Shown here: positions 13,173-21,312 of the stretch, one piece after another
Layout of the letters: every line of letters begins with the position of its first letter
Position numbering within the stretch: position 1 is the stretch's first letter
Assembly (NCBI GenBank): GCA_934511365.1
Contig: CAKSWC010000023.1
Span: 1 to 23,552 of the forward strand
Length of the DNA: 23,552 nt
Source: an uncultured Eubacteriales bacterium
GTDB lineage: Bacteria; Bacillota; Clostridia; Oscillospirales; Acutalibacteraceae
Direction of reading: 5' to 3'
Notes under the pieces: model-generated
What the model saw: only the letters and a program-made list of their open reading frames with translations
The model's database searches: none
Told to the model about the DNA's origin: nothing
Translations under genes and position numbers: made by a program

Positions 13173-15587
13173 ATGCCCGTTAATCTGATATATAAAGAAA
13201 TACCTGCCGTTGCATTACGCGGACTTGTGATTTTTCCCGGAATGAGACTCCATTTTGAGGTTGGACGGGAAAAATCCATTGCCGCCTTCCGCGCCGCGGT
13301 TGCGGAAAGCAAAAAAATTTTTCTTGTCACCCAAAAAAGCATTTCATACGAGGATCCGACGCCCAATGAACTTTTTTCGGTCGGCGTCCTTGCGGACATT
13401 AAACAAATTATTAAGTCTCCGGACAACAAGAATGTCCGCGTTGTTGTTGAAGGTGTCTGCCGCGCTTCGGCCACCGAATATCTTTATAACGATGAATATC
13501 TTTGCTGCAATGTCAAAGAGCGCCGCTCCTTTGCCGTAAAAACGGAGGACAGAGATTACGCCGATGCTCTGATGAGGAAAACAAAGGATATTTTTGAAAC
13601 GTATGTTGACGTTACCGCCAAGCTTGCGCAGGATGTTGCAATGGAGGTCTATATGACCGAGGATCCCTCGCATCTTGCGGATTTTATTGCCGGAAACGCA
13701 CTGACGGATTTTGAACACAGGCAGTTTCTTCTTGAAGAATTTCACCCGCTGACAAGGCTTGAAAAGCTTTGCACAATTCTTTCGCATGAAATTGAAATTT
13801 TCAAAATTGAAAATGAAATTGACAGGCGCGTTCAAGAGCAGATGGACAAAAACCAGCAGGAATACTATCTGCGCGAACAGATTAAGGCAATTTCCGCCGA
13901 GCTCGGCGAAGGCGAGGACGTCCTCAATGAGACGGAAAACTACAAGGCTGAAATCCGCGCGCTCAGGCTTCCCGATGAAATTTCGGAAAAGCTTCTGCGT
14001 GAATGCGACAAGCTTTCAAAAATGCAGGGAACATCGCCTGACGCGAATGTAATAAGAAGCTATCTTGACACCTGTCTTGCTCTCCCGTGGAATGTTTATA
14101 CCGACGACTGTTTTGATCTTCAGAAAGCAAGAAGAATTCTTGACGAGGATCACTCCGGAATGAAAAAAATTAAAGAGCGCTTCATTGAAATGCTTGCCGT
14201 CCGCGCTCTGACGGATAAGGCGAAAGGCCAGATCATCTGCCTTGTCGGCCCTCCGGGAGTCGGAAAAACTTCAATAGTTCGCTCCATTGCCAAGGCGATG
14301 AACAGAAAATATGTCAGAATGTCGCTCGGCGGTGTTCGTGACGAGGCGGAAATCCGCGGCCACAGAAAGACCTATATCGGCGCAATGAGCGGACGTATTA
14401 TCAATGCTCTTATTCAGGCGAGGTCATTCAATCCTATCATTCTTCTTGATGAAATTGACAAGCTCGGAAGCGACTATAAAGGCGACCCGTCCTCCGCTTT
14501 GCTTGAGGCTCTTGACCCGGAACAAAACAATTCATTCCGCGACCATTATATCGAGTTCCCCGTTGACCTCAGCCGCGTCATTTTTATCACCACCGCAAAC
14601 GACAGCAGCACTATACCGGGTCCGCTTCTTGACCGAATGGAGCTTATTGAGCTTTCGAGCTATACCTCGGAAGAAAAGCTCACCATTGCAAAAGAACATC
14701 TTGTTAAAAAGCAGCGTGAAATGCACGGTCTTAAAGGCACGGATATTCGCTTTACAGACGGCGCTCTTTCGCTTCTTATTGACGGCTATACGCGCGAGGC
14801 GGGGGTCAGAAAGCTTGAACAGCTTATCGAAGCCGTATGCAGAAAAAGCGCGGTTATGCTCTCGGACGGCGAGGCAAAGCGATTGACAGTGAACAACGAT
14901 ATGATTGAAAAAATGCTCGGCCCGGTGAAGTTTAAGCCCGACTCGCTTTCAAAAACCGACCTCGTTGGTGTTGTCAACGGCCTTGCATGGACAAGTGTCG
15001 GCGGCGAGCTTCTTCAGGTTGAAGCCGTTGTGATGGAGGGCAGCGGAAAGCTTGAGCTGACCGGCAATCTCGGCGATGTCATGAAAGAATCGGCCAAAGC
15101 TGCTCACAGCTATCTCAGAAGCGTTGCGAAAGCCTATGATATTCCGGATGACTTCTTCAAAACAAAGGATATCCACGTTCATGTTCCGCAGGGCGCCGTT
15201 CCGAAGGACGGCCCCTCCGCAGGCGTTACCATTGCAACGGCCATGCTTTCGGCACTGACCGGAAGGAAGGTCAAACAAAGCGTTGCAATGACCGGGGAAA
15301 TTTCTCTGACCGGAAGGGTAATGCCTATAGGCGGTCTGCGCGAAAAAACGATGGCCGCATATAAAAACGGAATAAAGAAGGTCGTTATCCCGAAAGATAA
15401 CGAGAGCGACCTCTATGACGTTGAACCCGTTGTCAGGGAAAATGTTGAGTTTGTTACTGCGCAAAGACTTGAGGAGGTCTTTGACGCTGCCATGGCCGGC
15501 GAGCAGACAAAAAAGCTTGACCTCAAACACAACGCTGCGTTCAAGGTCGATAAGAAAAAATCAAAGAGCGATAATATCGCGCAATAA
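13173..15587 (+). CDS. lon: ATP-dependent protease Lon (LonA)
   Basis: This 804-residue protein has the full LonA layout: N-terminal LAN substrate domain (about 1-200), coiled helical region, AAA+ module and C-terminal Ser-Lys protease. The Walker A GPPGVGKT is at 359-366 and the Walker B region contains ILLDEIDKLG. The catalytic Ser682 lies in PKDGPSAGV and Lys725 in GLREKTMAA; their 43-residue spacing equals that of E. coli Lon. It degrades misfolded and regulatory proteins in the cytoplasm. AAGGATGG precedes the ATG. It is followed by engB, the conserved lon-engB order of many Firmicutes. The Lys/Ser-rich C-terminal tail is a minor species-specific extension. Confidence 0.98.
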   Translation: MPVNLIYKEIPAVALRGLVIFPGMRLHFEVGREKSIAAFRAAVAESKKIFLVTQKSISYEDPTPNELFSVGVLADIKQIIKSPDNKNVRVVVEGVCRASATEYLYNDEYLCCNVKERRSFAVKTEDRDYADALMRKTKDIFETYVDVTAKLAQDVAMEVYMTEDPSHLADFIAGNALTDFEHRQFLLEEFHPLTRLEKLCTILSHEIEIFKIENEIDRRVQEQMDKNQQEYYLREQIKAISAELGEGEDVLNETENYKAEIRALRLPDEISEKLLRECDKLSKMQGTSPDANVIRSYLDTCLALPWNVYTDDCFDLQKARRILDEDHSGMKKIKERFIEMLAVRALTDKAKGQIICLVGPPGVGKTSIVRSIAKAMNRKYVRMSLGGVRDEAEIRGHRKTYIGAMSGRIINALIQARSFNPIILLDEIDKLGSDYKGDPSSALLEALDPEQNNSFRDHYIEFPVDLSRVIFITTANDSSTIPGPLLDRMELIELSSYTSEEKLTIAKEHLVKKQREMHGLKGTDIRFTDGALSLLIDGYTREAGVRKLEQLIEAVCRKSAVMLSDGEAKRLTVNNDMIEKMLGPVKFKPDSLSKTDLVGVVNGLAWTSVGGELLQVEAVVMEGSGKLELTGNLGDVMKESAKAAHSYLRSVAKAYDIPDDFFKTKDIHVHVPQGAVPKDGPSAGVTIATAMLSALTGRKVKQSVAMTGEISLTGRVMPIGGLREKTMAAYKNGIKKVVIPKDNESDLYDVEPVVRENVEFVTAQRLEEVFDAAMAGEQTKKLDLKHNAAFKVDKKKSKSDNIAQ

Positions 15588-15644
15588 AATCGGGTCGGCC
15601 GCGGCTCGTTTAATGGCAGCGGTCACCTTGGAAAAAGGTGCAGT

Positions 15645-16226
15645 ATGAAATTTGATAACGCGGTCTTTGAAGCCGCATTTGGAACTTCCGACCAACTTTT
15701 GGAGTCAACGGTGCCGGAGATTGCTTTTTCCGGCCGCTCCAATGTTGGAAAATCTTCGCTTCTTAACAGAGTTTTGGGGCGCAAAGCGCTTGCAAGAGTC
15801 AGCTCCGTTCCGGGAAAAACCGTAACGATCAACTTTTTTAGGCTTGATTCCTGCCGCTTTGTTGATCTTCCGGGATACGGCTACGCAAAGGTTCCCCAAA
15901 GCGAAAAGCTCCGTTGGGCAAAGCTTATGGAGGAGTATTTTGACAGCGGACGGAACATTAAGCTTGTGGTTCAGCTCATTGATATGCGTCATGAGCCGAC
16001 AAAGCAGGATATTGAAATGATTGAATATCTGACCGAAAGAAAAATCCCCTTTGTTGTTGCGCTCACAAAGTGTGACAAGCTGAACCGAACCGAAAGGGGC
16101 GATATGCTCCTCAAAATCTGTTCTGTTTTAACAAAATACGGAAATATCGGCGTTGTTCCGTTTTCCGCCGTCAAGGGTGACGGAGCCGAAGAACTGCGCG
16201 CCATGATTGAAAAAGCGGTCGGCTGA
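15645..16226 (+). CDS. engB: Ribosome biogenesis GTPase EngB (YsxC/YihA)
   Basis: This 193-residue single-domain Era-like GTPase has G1 GRSNVGKSS (30-38), G2 Thr in VPGKTVTINFF, G3 DLPGYGYAK (74-82), G4 TKCDKL and G5 SAVKGDG. The length and GYGYA signature are diagnostic. EngB assists maturation of the large ribosomal subunit and is usually essential. AAGGTG precedes the ATG. The 57-base gap after lon and the absence of a terminator suggest co-transcription. A glpP gene follows after 23 bases. Confidence 0.97.
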   Translation: MKFDNAVFEAAFGTSDQLLESTVPEIAFSGRSNVGKSSLLNRVLGRKALARVSSVPGKTVTINFFRLDSCRFVDLPGYGYAKVPQSEKLRWAKLMEEYFDSGRNIKLVVQLIDMRHEPTKQDIEMIEYLTERKIPFVVALTKCDKLNRTERGDMLLKICSVLTKYGNIGVVPFSAVKGDGAEELRAMIEKAVG

Positions 16227-16249
16227 AAAGTGAATTTGAAAGGAAAAAT

Positions 16250-16810
16250 ATGAAAGAAACATTTTCAAAACTGATGAAAAGCGAGCCGATAATCGCGGCG
16301 GTGAAAGACCTTGATAATCTTGACCGCGCGGTTGAGTCGGACTGCCGGATAATTTTTCTCCTTTGCGGGAACATTTTTAATCTTAAAGAAATTGTTGAAA
16401 AAGTCCATGAAAAGAAAAAGATGATCTTCATCCATGTTGATTTGATTGACGGTTTTTCAAAGGACGCGACCGCGCTGCGTTATATTCACGAGCAGATTGC
16501 TCCGGACGGAATTATTTCAACAAAAAACAATCAGCTGAAAGTTGCAAAAGAGCTTGGAATGCTGACTGTTCAAAGGCTGTTTATCATTGACTCGCTTTCA
16601 ATCCAAACAACGGTTAAGACCTCTGCGCTCATTAAGCCCGACGCCATTGAGATAATGCCCGGAATCATGCCGAAAATTACAAAAAAGCTCAGCGAGATTA
16701 TTGAAGTTCCGGTGATTGTCGGCGGACTTATCAGCGAAAAAGAAGACATTGAAAAAGCCCTTGAAGGCGGGGCACTCGGCGTTTCAACCTCAAGCAAAGA
16801 GCTTTGGTAA
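16250..16810 (+). CDS. glpP: Glycerol-3-phosphate-responsive antiterminator GlpP
   Basis: This 186-residue TIM-barrel-like protein has the GlpP pattern: FLLCGNIFNLKEIV, FIHVDLIDGFSKD, ISTKNNQLKVAKELG, QRLFIIDSLSIQT, IEIMPGIMPKI and PVIVGGLISEKEDIEKAL. In Bacillus GlpP binds glycerol-3-phosphate and glp leader RNA, allowing read-through of leader terminators before glycerol uptake and oxidation genes. Here no glpF, glpK or glpD gene is adjacent, so its target must lie elsewhere. AAAGGA lies upstream of ATG. It follows engB closely and is probably in the same transcript. Confidence 0.93.
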   Translation: MKETFSKLMKSEPIIAAVKDLDNLDRAVESDCRIIFLLCGNIFNLKEIVEKVHEKKKMIFIHVDLIDGFSKDATALRYIHEQIAPDGIISTKNNQLKVAKELGMLTVQRLFIIDSLSIQTTVKTSALIKPDAIEIMPGIMPKITKKLSEIIEVPVIVGGLISEKEDIEKALEGGALGVSTSSKELW

Positions 16811-16860
16811 TTTAGATATTTGATTTTAGATGTTAGATTTTGGAGTTTTTGAGTGAAAGT

Positions 16861-17418
16861 ATGATTAATATTAGAAAATACCAGGATAAGGACAAGGAAA
16901 ACATGAGAAAGGTTTGCCTTGAAACATCATTGTTCGATGTCTCAAACGAAAAAACCGCAAAGTTCATCACGCTCATGTACTGCGATTATTACATTGAAGC
17001 CGAGCCGGATTCATGTTTTGTTGCGGTTGATGAAGATGATAATGCGGTCGGATATCTTATCTGCGGAAAAAATTTTGATAAGTATTATAAACTTTTTATG
17101 GGACTTTATATGCCGGAAATACGCAAACTCGGCCTCAAATATGCTCTCATGGCTATGGGGGAGATTACAACTCATAGGCTGTTTTCAAAAAAATATCCGG
17201 CGCATCTTCATATAGACCTTTCCGATGTCTGCCGCCATCAGGGCGTCGGTTCGCGCCTTATGAAAGAGCTTAAAGAATATCTTTCCTCGGTGGGAATCCA
17301 CTCGCTGATGCTTTCCTGTGGTTTTGATAATAAAAACGCAATCCGTTTTTATGAACGCAATAATTTTAAAAAGGTTGTAAACCTTTTCGGAAGCTACATA
17401 ATGGCGAGCGAGTTTTAA
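16861..17418 (+). CDS. GNAT family N-acetyltransferase
   Basis: This 185-residue protein starts at ATG 16861 (MINIRKYQDKDKENMRKVC). The frame is open 21 bases further to a TTG, but the ATG gives the typical GNAT beginning. The acetyl-CoA-binding motif A is clear: LHIDLSDVCRHQGVGSRLMK, with the R/Q-x-x-G-x-G/A core RHQGVG. Motif B, NKNAIRFYERNNFKKV, sits near the C-terminus. The substrate is unknown. A 50-base TTAGAT-rich spacer follows glpP, and the ribosome binding site is weak. No membrane segments. Confidence 0.87.
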   Translation: MINIRKYQDKDKENMRKVCLETSLFDVSNEKTAKFITLMYCDYYIEAEPDSCFVAVDEDDNAVGYLICGKNFDKYYKLFMGLYMPEIRKLGLKYALMAMGEITTHRLFSKKYPAHLHIDLSDVCRHQGVGSRLMKELKEYLSSVGIHSLMLSCGFDNKNAIRFYERNNFKKVVNLFGSYIMASEF

Positions 17419-17520
17419 ATCAGACAATAAAAATTTTAGTTTTGAATAACAGCCCTGCTTTCAGCAATACTATAGCTGACGTTGACTTTCGTCAGCCTGA
17501 GTAAAAGGAGTTGAAACAGG

Positions 17521-17757
17521 ATGTTAGACAAAATCTCATTGACGCTCACAATCATCGGAGCCATCAACTGGGGACTCATCGGACTTTTCCAGTTTGACCT
17601 TGTTGCGTGGATTTTCGGAGGTCAGAGCGCCATCATCAGCAGGATTATATACACCGTTATTGCCCTCGCCGGAATCTGGTGCATTTCTCTTTTGTTCCAT
17701 GACAAAGCTGAGGCGGTCTCTTCCGGTGATGAAGAGCAGAACAGTAACGCAGCCTAA
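17521..17757 (+). CDS. DUF378 small membrane protein
   Basis: This 78-residue protein has two transmembrane helices (about 5-24 and 37-60) joined by a short loop, and an acidic polar C-terminus. The segment LTIIGAINWGLIGLFQFDLV is the DUF378 signature (compare B. subtilis YuzA). The function of the family is unknown. AGGAG lies ten bases before ATG. The leader contains a perfect 7-bp hairpin, GCTGACG (17475-17481) with CGTCAGC (17490-17496), about 25 bases upstream of the start; it could be a short regulatory or stabilising structure. A terminator-like hairpin follows. Confidence 0.9.
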   Translation: MLDKISLTLTIIGAINWGLIGLFQFDLVAWIFGGQSAIISRIIYTVIALAGIWCISLLFHDKAEAVSSGDEEQNSNAA

Positions 17758-17807
17758 CTTATTTGTCGGCGGCCGGTTGTTTTTGAATGACTCGGCTGCT
17801 GAAAAGG

Positions 17808-17833
17808 CCGCCGCTTGTCTGCGGCGGTTTTTA
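17808..17833 (+). terminator. Rho-independent terminator between the DUF378 gene and psuK
   Basis: A 7-bp GC-only stem CCGCCGC/GCGGCGG has a TTGTCT loop and is followed by TTTTTA. It lies just 28 bases before the psuK start, leaving no space for a downstream promoter. psuKG expression may therefore depend on read-through of this hairpin. Confidence 0.75.
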
Positions 17834-17860
17834 CTTATTGCTTCCTTGGAGGTGACTTGA

Positions 17861-18763
17861 ATGCCGGATATTGCCGTTATCGGAGCCGTAAATGTTGATA
17901 TCTGCGGAAAGCCCGAACAAAAATTCATACCGTGCGACTCAAATGTAGGCTCGGTTACACACTCCATAGGTGGAGTCGGCTTCAATGTTGCGCGCAATCT
18001 TTCTCTCCTTGGCGCCAATGTGAGCTTTGTTGCGGCGCTCGGTGAAGATACATATACTTCTGAAATTGAAGAGGAAGCAAGGCGTTTTTCTCTTGACCTT
18101 TCTTTGTGCCTGCGCGTTCCGGGCGTACCGAATTCAACCTATCTTTTTGTTACGGACGAAAACGGGGATATGCTTGCCGCCGTTAACGACATGAAGATCA
18201 ACCAAAAGCTTGAAAAAAGCTTTTTTGCGCCGCTTTTAAAAAAGCTGTCATCTTTTGACGCCGTTATTATTGACGCAAACCTTGAAAACAGTGTGATTGA
18301 ATATCTTTGCAAAAACATCACGGCACCAATTTTTGCCGATGCCGTTTCGGCCAGCAAAGTGATGAGGCTCAAAAGCAGCCTTGGCTATATTTCCGTGTTT
18401 AAACCGAACGCCATTGAAGCCTCAATGCTCACCGGAGTTGATGTGAAAGATGAAGCCTCGGCAATGCTGGCGGCGAAAATGCTTGTCAAGGACTTCGGCG
18501 TTGGGCGCGTCTATATAACAATGGGCGCAGACGGCGTTCTTGCTTATGATTCAAAGCAATTTGTCAGACGCAGGACTCTTTGTGAAAAAATAGTCAACAC
18601 GGCCGGCGCCGGGGACTCCTTTTTTGCCTGCTGCGTGATGGGTGAGCTTTTGAAAAAACCGCTTGAGGAATGCGTTGAGCTTGCGCTCAAAGGCGCGGCC
18701 TCCGTCTGCAAAACAAAATACTCCGTCAATATGCATCTTTATAAGGATGTTTTTAATATATAA
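17861..18763 (+). CDS. psuK: PfkB family kinase, probable pseudouridine kinase
   Basis: This 300-residue ribokinase-fold protein has the N-terminal PfkB signature region (HSIGGVGFNVARNLSLLGANV) and the C-terminal signature with catalytic Asp (NTAGAGDSFFACCVMG). It phosphorylates a nucleoside or sugar hydroxyl with ATP. The next gene encodes pseudouridine-5'-phosphate glycosidase, so the substrate is most likely pseudouridine, converted to its 5'-phosphate. A strong GGAGGTGA precedes ATG. Only 21 bases separate its end from the chosen psuG start. Confidence 0.9.
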   Translation: MPDIAVIGAVNVDICGKPEQKFIPCDSNVGSVTHSIGGVGFNVARNLSLLGANVSFVAALGEDTYTSEIEEEARRFSLDLSLCLRVPGVPNSTYLFVTDENGDMLAAVNDMKINQKLEKSFFAPLLKKLSSFDAVIIDANLENSVIEYLCKNITAPIFADAVSASKVMRLKSSLGYISVFKPNAIEASMLTGVDVKDEASAMLAAKMLVKDFGVGRVYITMGADGVLAYDSKQFVRRRTLCEKIVNTAGAGDSFFACCVMGELLKKPLEECVELALKGAASVCKTKYSVNMHLYKDVFNI

Positions 18764-18784
18764 AAAATGAAAGAAGGACTGAAA

Positions 18785-19708
18785 ATGAATAAATATCTTG
18801 AAATTTCACCTGAAGTGAAAAAAGCGCTTGAGGAAAACAGACCGGTTGTTGCTCTTGAGTCAACGATAATTTCTCATGGAATGCCATATCCGCAAAATGT
18901 TGAAACCGCGCTCAAGGTTGAAGAAACAATAAGAGAAAACGGCGCCGTTCCGGCAACAATAGCCATAATCGGCGGAAAGCTCAAGGCCGGCCTTTCAAAA
19001 GAGGAGATTGAGTATCTTGGAAAAAAAGGAACAAAGGTTATCAAAGCGTCAAGGCGTGACCTTCCCGTTCTTGTTTCAAAAAAGGAGGACGGAGCAACAA
19101 CTGTTGCAACAACAATGATAATTGCCGCGATGGCAGGAATAAGCATTTTTGCAACGGGCGGAATCGGCGGAGTCCACCGCGGAGCTGAGGTTACAATGGA
19201 CATTTCGGCCGACCTTGAAGAGCTTGCAATGACTCCGGTAATGGTTATCTGCGCCGGAGCAAAGTCAATTCTTGACCTTGGACTCACCCTCGAATATCTT
19301 GAAACAAAGGGCGTTCCGGTCATCGGATACGGGACAAAGGAACTGCCTGCGTTCTACACAAGAAAAAGCGGCTTTTCTGTTGATTACAGGCTTGATTCCC
19401 CAAAGGAGCTTGCCTGTGCCTTTGCCGCAAAGCGCAATATGGGTTTGCGCGGCGGAATGCTTGTGACTAATCCGATTCCGGAAGAATACTCGATGAACGC
19501 CGATGTTATCAACGAGGCCATTGACCGCGCGGTTAAAGAGAGCCGTGAGCTCGGTATCCACGGAAAGGAAACAACACCGTTTCTTCTTGCAAGAATCAAG
19601 GACATCACCGGAGGCGACAGCCTTGACTCAAATATTCATCTTGTTCTCAACAACGCTGCCCTTGCGGCAAAAACCGCATGTGAGTATGTCAGAATGAATA
19701 AAGAATAA
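18785..19708 (+). CDS. psuG: Pseudouridine-5'-phosphate glycosidase
   Basis: This 307-residue protein has PsuG hallmarks: ALESTIISHGMPYPQN near the N-terminus (with the catalytic-site Glu), DGATTVATTM, FATGGIGGVHRGAE, and CAGAKSILDLGLTLEYLET containing the Lys that forms the ring-opened substrate adduct. It reversibly cleaves the C-C glycosidic bond of pseudouridine 5'-phosphate to uracil and ribose 5-phosphate. The start at 18785 is preferred over an upstream ATG at 18767 because AAGGA sits at the right distance. With psuK it forms a complete intracellular pseudouridine salvage route; the transporter is not in the window. Confidence 0.97.
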   Translation: MNKYLEISPEVKKALEENRPVVALESTIISHGMPYPQNVETALKVEETIRENGAVPATIAIIGGKLKAGLSKEEIEYLGKKGTKVIKASRRDLPVLVSKKEDGATTVATTMIIAAMAGISIFATGGIGGVHRGAEVTMDISADLEELAMTPVMVICAGAKSILDLGLTLEYLETKGVPVIGYGTKELPAFYTRKSGFSVDYRLDSPKELACAFAAKRNMGLRGGMLVTNPIPEEYSMNADVINEAIDRAVKESRELGIHGKETTPFLLARIKDITGGDSLDSNIHLVLNNAALAAKTACEYVRMNKE

Positions 19709-19734
19709 AAACGGAATTTAAAGATATTGAAAAA

Positions 19735-19805
19735 AGAACCGCTTAAGAGTGTCTCATCAGGGAAATTAAATCTCTGTTGTTGCGCTCTTTTGCGGTTCTT
19801 TGTGC
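19735..19805 (+). terminator. Long hairpin terminator after psuG
   Basis: The outer stem AGAACCGC (19735-19742) pairs with GCGGTTCT (19792-19799). It is extended inward by AAGAG/CTCTT and outward by A/T pairs. A Y-shaped or long loop lies between. It is followed by a moderately T-rich tract. The length (about 70 bases) is greater than usual, so it may be more than a simple terminator. Confidence 0.6.
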
Positions 19806-19975
19806 TTTGTTTTGAAGGAATTTTCATGTTTATTGACTTTTTTCGACCGTTCGTTCCGTTTTTGTTGCGGAGGGCGTAATATTATGGTAATCTATAAATT
19901 GAGAGTTCGTAAACATTTTGAACACATTTGCTTCAAGCAATAAAACTCAAACCGGAATTTTTCAGACAAAGGAGA

Positions 19976-20309
19976 ATGAAAAAAATGAAAGTTAAAAACG
20001 GATTATAGAAACACTGATTATTACGACACAAAAGTTGAACGCGACACGGTGTATTACTACAAGCTTCGTGTGCTTGACACAACGGGAAACCTTTCAGACT
20101 TTTCAGACGTTGTTTCTGCAAAGCTTGCTGAGGATTTAACCGCGCCGAGAATTATACAGGTCAATCCGCCGCAGCCTGATCCGTCTGCGAATTGCTCCTG
20201 CGCCTGTCATAAGGGCGGAATTGCAAAGTTTTTCTTTAAAATCGGTCTGTTTTTCCAAAAAATATTCGGAAAGAACAGAATGTGCATCTGCGGCGTTTCA
20301 CATTATTAA
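19976..20309 (+). pseudogene. Internally deleted secreted fibronectin-like protein with Cys/His C-terminal motif
   Basis: A good ribosome binding site (AGGAG) and ATG open a frame reading only MKKMKVKNGL before TAG at 20006. A different frame, open from 19989, then reads the end of a fibronectin type III-like domain (DTVYYYKLRVLDTTGNLSDF) and a Pro-rich linker. It finishes with the motif CSCACHKGG, FFQKIFGKN and CICGVSHY, ending in TAA. The beginning of a signal peptide thus appears fused out of frame to the last ~100 codons of a larger secreted protein, with the middle deleted. It is non-functional as it stands. Its ending matches that of the intact secreted protein at 21784-23343. Confidence 0.75.
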
Positions 20310-20349
20310 ATCATTGTAACAGGGCTTTGTTACTTGCAGGCAAAACTGG

Positions 20350-20383
20350 GGGCTGTTCTGAGTGGTTTCAGAACAGCCCTTAT
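20350..20383 (+). terminator. Hairpin terminator
   Basis: A 12-bp perfect stem, GGGCTGTTCTGA (20350-20361) with TCAGAACAGCCC (20368-20379), has a six-base loop followed by TTATT. It closes the deleted secreted-protein gene. The 170 bases after it are AT-rich, with only a TATAAT (20495-20500) as a possible -10 box and no clear -35. Confidence 0.75.
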
Positions 20384-20551
20384 TAATATGTATTTTATTT
20401 TCATAATTAATCTAGTCACAATCCGATATCATGGAATTGCAAGAATTTTTGCACAACTGCATAAATAAGAATGTACAAGCAATAAAAAATGTTATATAAT
20501 AAATGAGTAAAATGTAGGGAGCGGTTTAAACAAGAAATAGGAGGCTTATAT

Positions 20552-21094
20552 ATGAAGAAAAAACTGGTTCTCACAGCTCTTTTATCCTGCATTGCAACGC
20601 TGGTGGTCACGGGAATTGCCGCGTATTATATGATATACGAACCATTCAATGTGAAGGAAGTTAATGTTGAAACGAGAGCTATGACGGGAGATTCTCTGAA
20701 GGCGGAGGCTAACGATTTTAACTATTAGAAAAGCCAAGGCAGCATTGATTATATGCGAAAGGGCTTTGAATTTGATTTGTCCTCTTCGGATGAATACTGC
20801 AAGGTCGTGGTTACTGTTAAGGTTTACAATCCGAGTATCCTGACAACATCTGCGCTGTATCTGATTCCGAAAAAGGACAACGATGTTATTTGCTATCTGG
20901 AGCCGAGCCAGAAAGCCGTGAGCGTCCCTCCCGGCGAAAGCAAAGAGGTAAGCTCATATTTTGTCTGCCGTAAAAACGGAATGACTGACAAGGAGCTGAC
21001 CGAATATATCGGCGGTCTTGATTTTTACCTTTTGGAGGAGGACAACATTTTCGGGAAGAAGAAAATCAAGGTGTCGCTTAAAAGATTTAACTGA
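20552..21094 (+). pseudogene. Membrane-anchored exported protein split by one in-frame TAG
   Basis: The ATG at 20552 has AGGAGG nine bases upstream and opens a 180-codon frame interrupted only by TAG at 20726-20728 (codon 59). The first part, MKKKLVLTALLSCIATLVVT and onward, has one signal-anchor helix (about 5-28). After the TAG the same frame continues for 121 codons with a beta-rich domain (CKVVVTVKVYNPSILTTSAL; VSVPPGESKEVSSYFVCR; KIKVSLKRF) resembling an Ig-like extracellular domain. No usable internal ribosome binding site precedes the later ATG at 20753. The simplest reading is a recent nonsense mutation. The family was not recognised. Confidence 0.7.
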
Positions 21095-21104
21095 GGAATG
21101 ATTT

Positions 21105-21200
21105 GAGGGGGGATGGAGCGTATTTTGGCTTATCATGTGTTTATGGCAAGCCCTTGCGGGAAAATCCGATTTTTTCTGCAGCGTGAGGCATTATTACTAA
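21105..21200 (+). pseudogene. Possible decayed Cys/His C-terminal cassette
   Basis: One frame reads GGWSVFWLIMCLWQALAGKS then DFFCSVRHYY and a stop at 21198-21200. The pattern (Gly-Gly, aromatic/hydrophobic stretch, then Cys...HY at the very end) parallels the endings of the genes at 19976 and 21784. The bases CATTATTA and the hairpin that follow match those after the CHAP gene. The first Cys-His pair and one Cys of the final CxC are missing and no start codon exists, so this would be a relic. Weak on its own, stronger with the adjoining repeat. Confidence 0.4.
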
Positions 21201-21202
21201 TG

Positions 21203-21256
21203 TATAACTTTTTCCCGGCGGGTACTCTTTTTTGCGGTGCTTCGCCGGGAATTAAT
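21203..21256 (+). repeat. Hairpin repeat, copy 1
   Basis: ATAACTTTTTCCCGGCGGG, then a variable ACTC/TTTTTT part, GCGGTGCTTCGCCGGGAATTA. It folds as an outer stem TTCCCGGCG/CGCCGGGAA with an inner GTAC/GTGC stem. A near-identical copy lies at 23347-23398. The inner stem is GTAC/GTGC here and GCAC/GTGC there, so pairing is kept despite a base change. Position after coding ends suggests a terminator or 3' RNA element. Confidence 0.75.
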
Positions 21257-21264
21257 TTTCAAAT

Positions 21265-21307
21265 AAAAAGCCGCAAACTCTATCGGCCTTCAGCCGGAGT
21301 TTGCGGC
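21265..21307 (-). terminator. Terminator of the XRE regulator gene
   Basis: An 11-bp perfect stem, GCCGCAAACTC (21270-21280) with GAGTTTGCGGC (21297-21307), is followed on the minus strand by TTTTTATTTG. It starts six bases after the XRE stop codon. Confidence 0.8.
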
Positions 21308-21312
21308 ATATA

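Noticed and set aside
246..20728. TAG stops at 246, 20006 and 20726 as evidence of TAG recoding
   Set aside because: TAG ends the intact MerR gene at the expected place, all other genes use TAA or TGA, and two of the three TAGs lie in clearly degraded genes.
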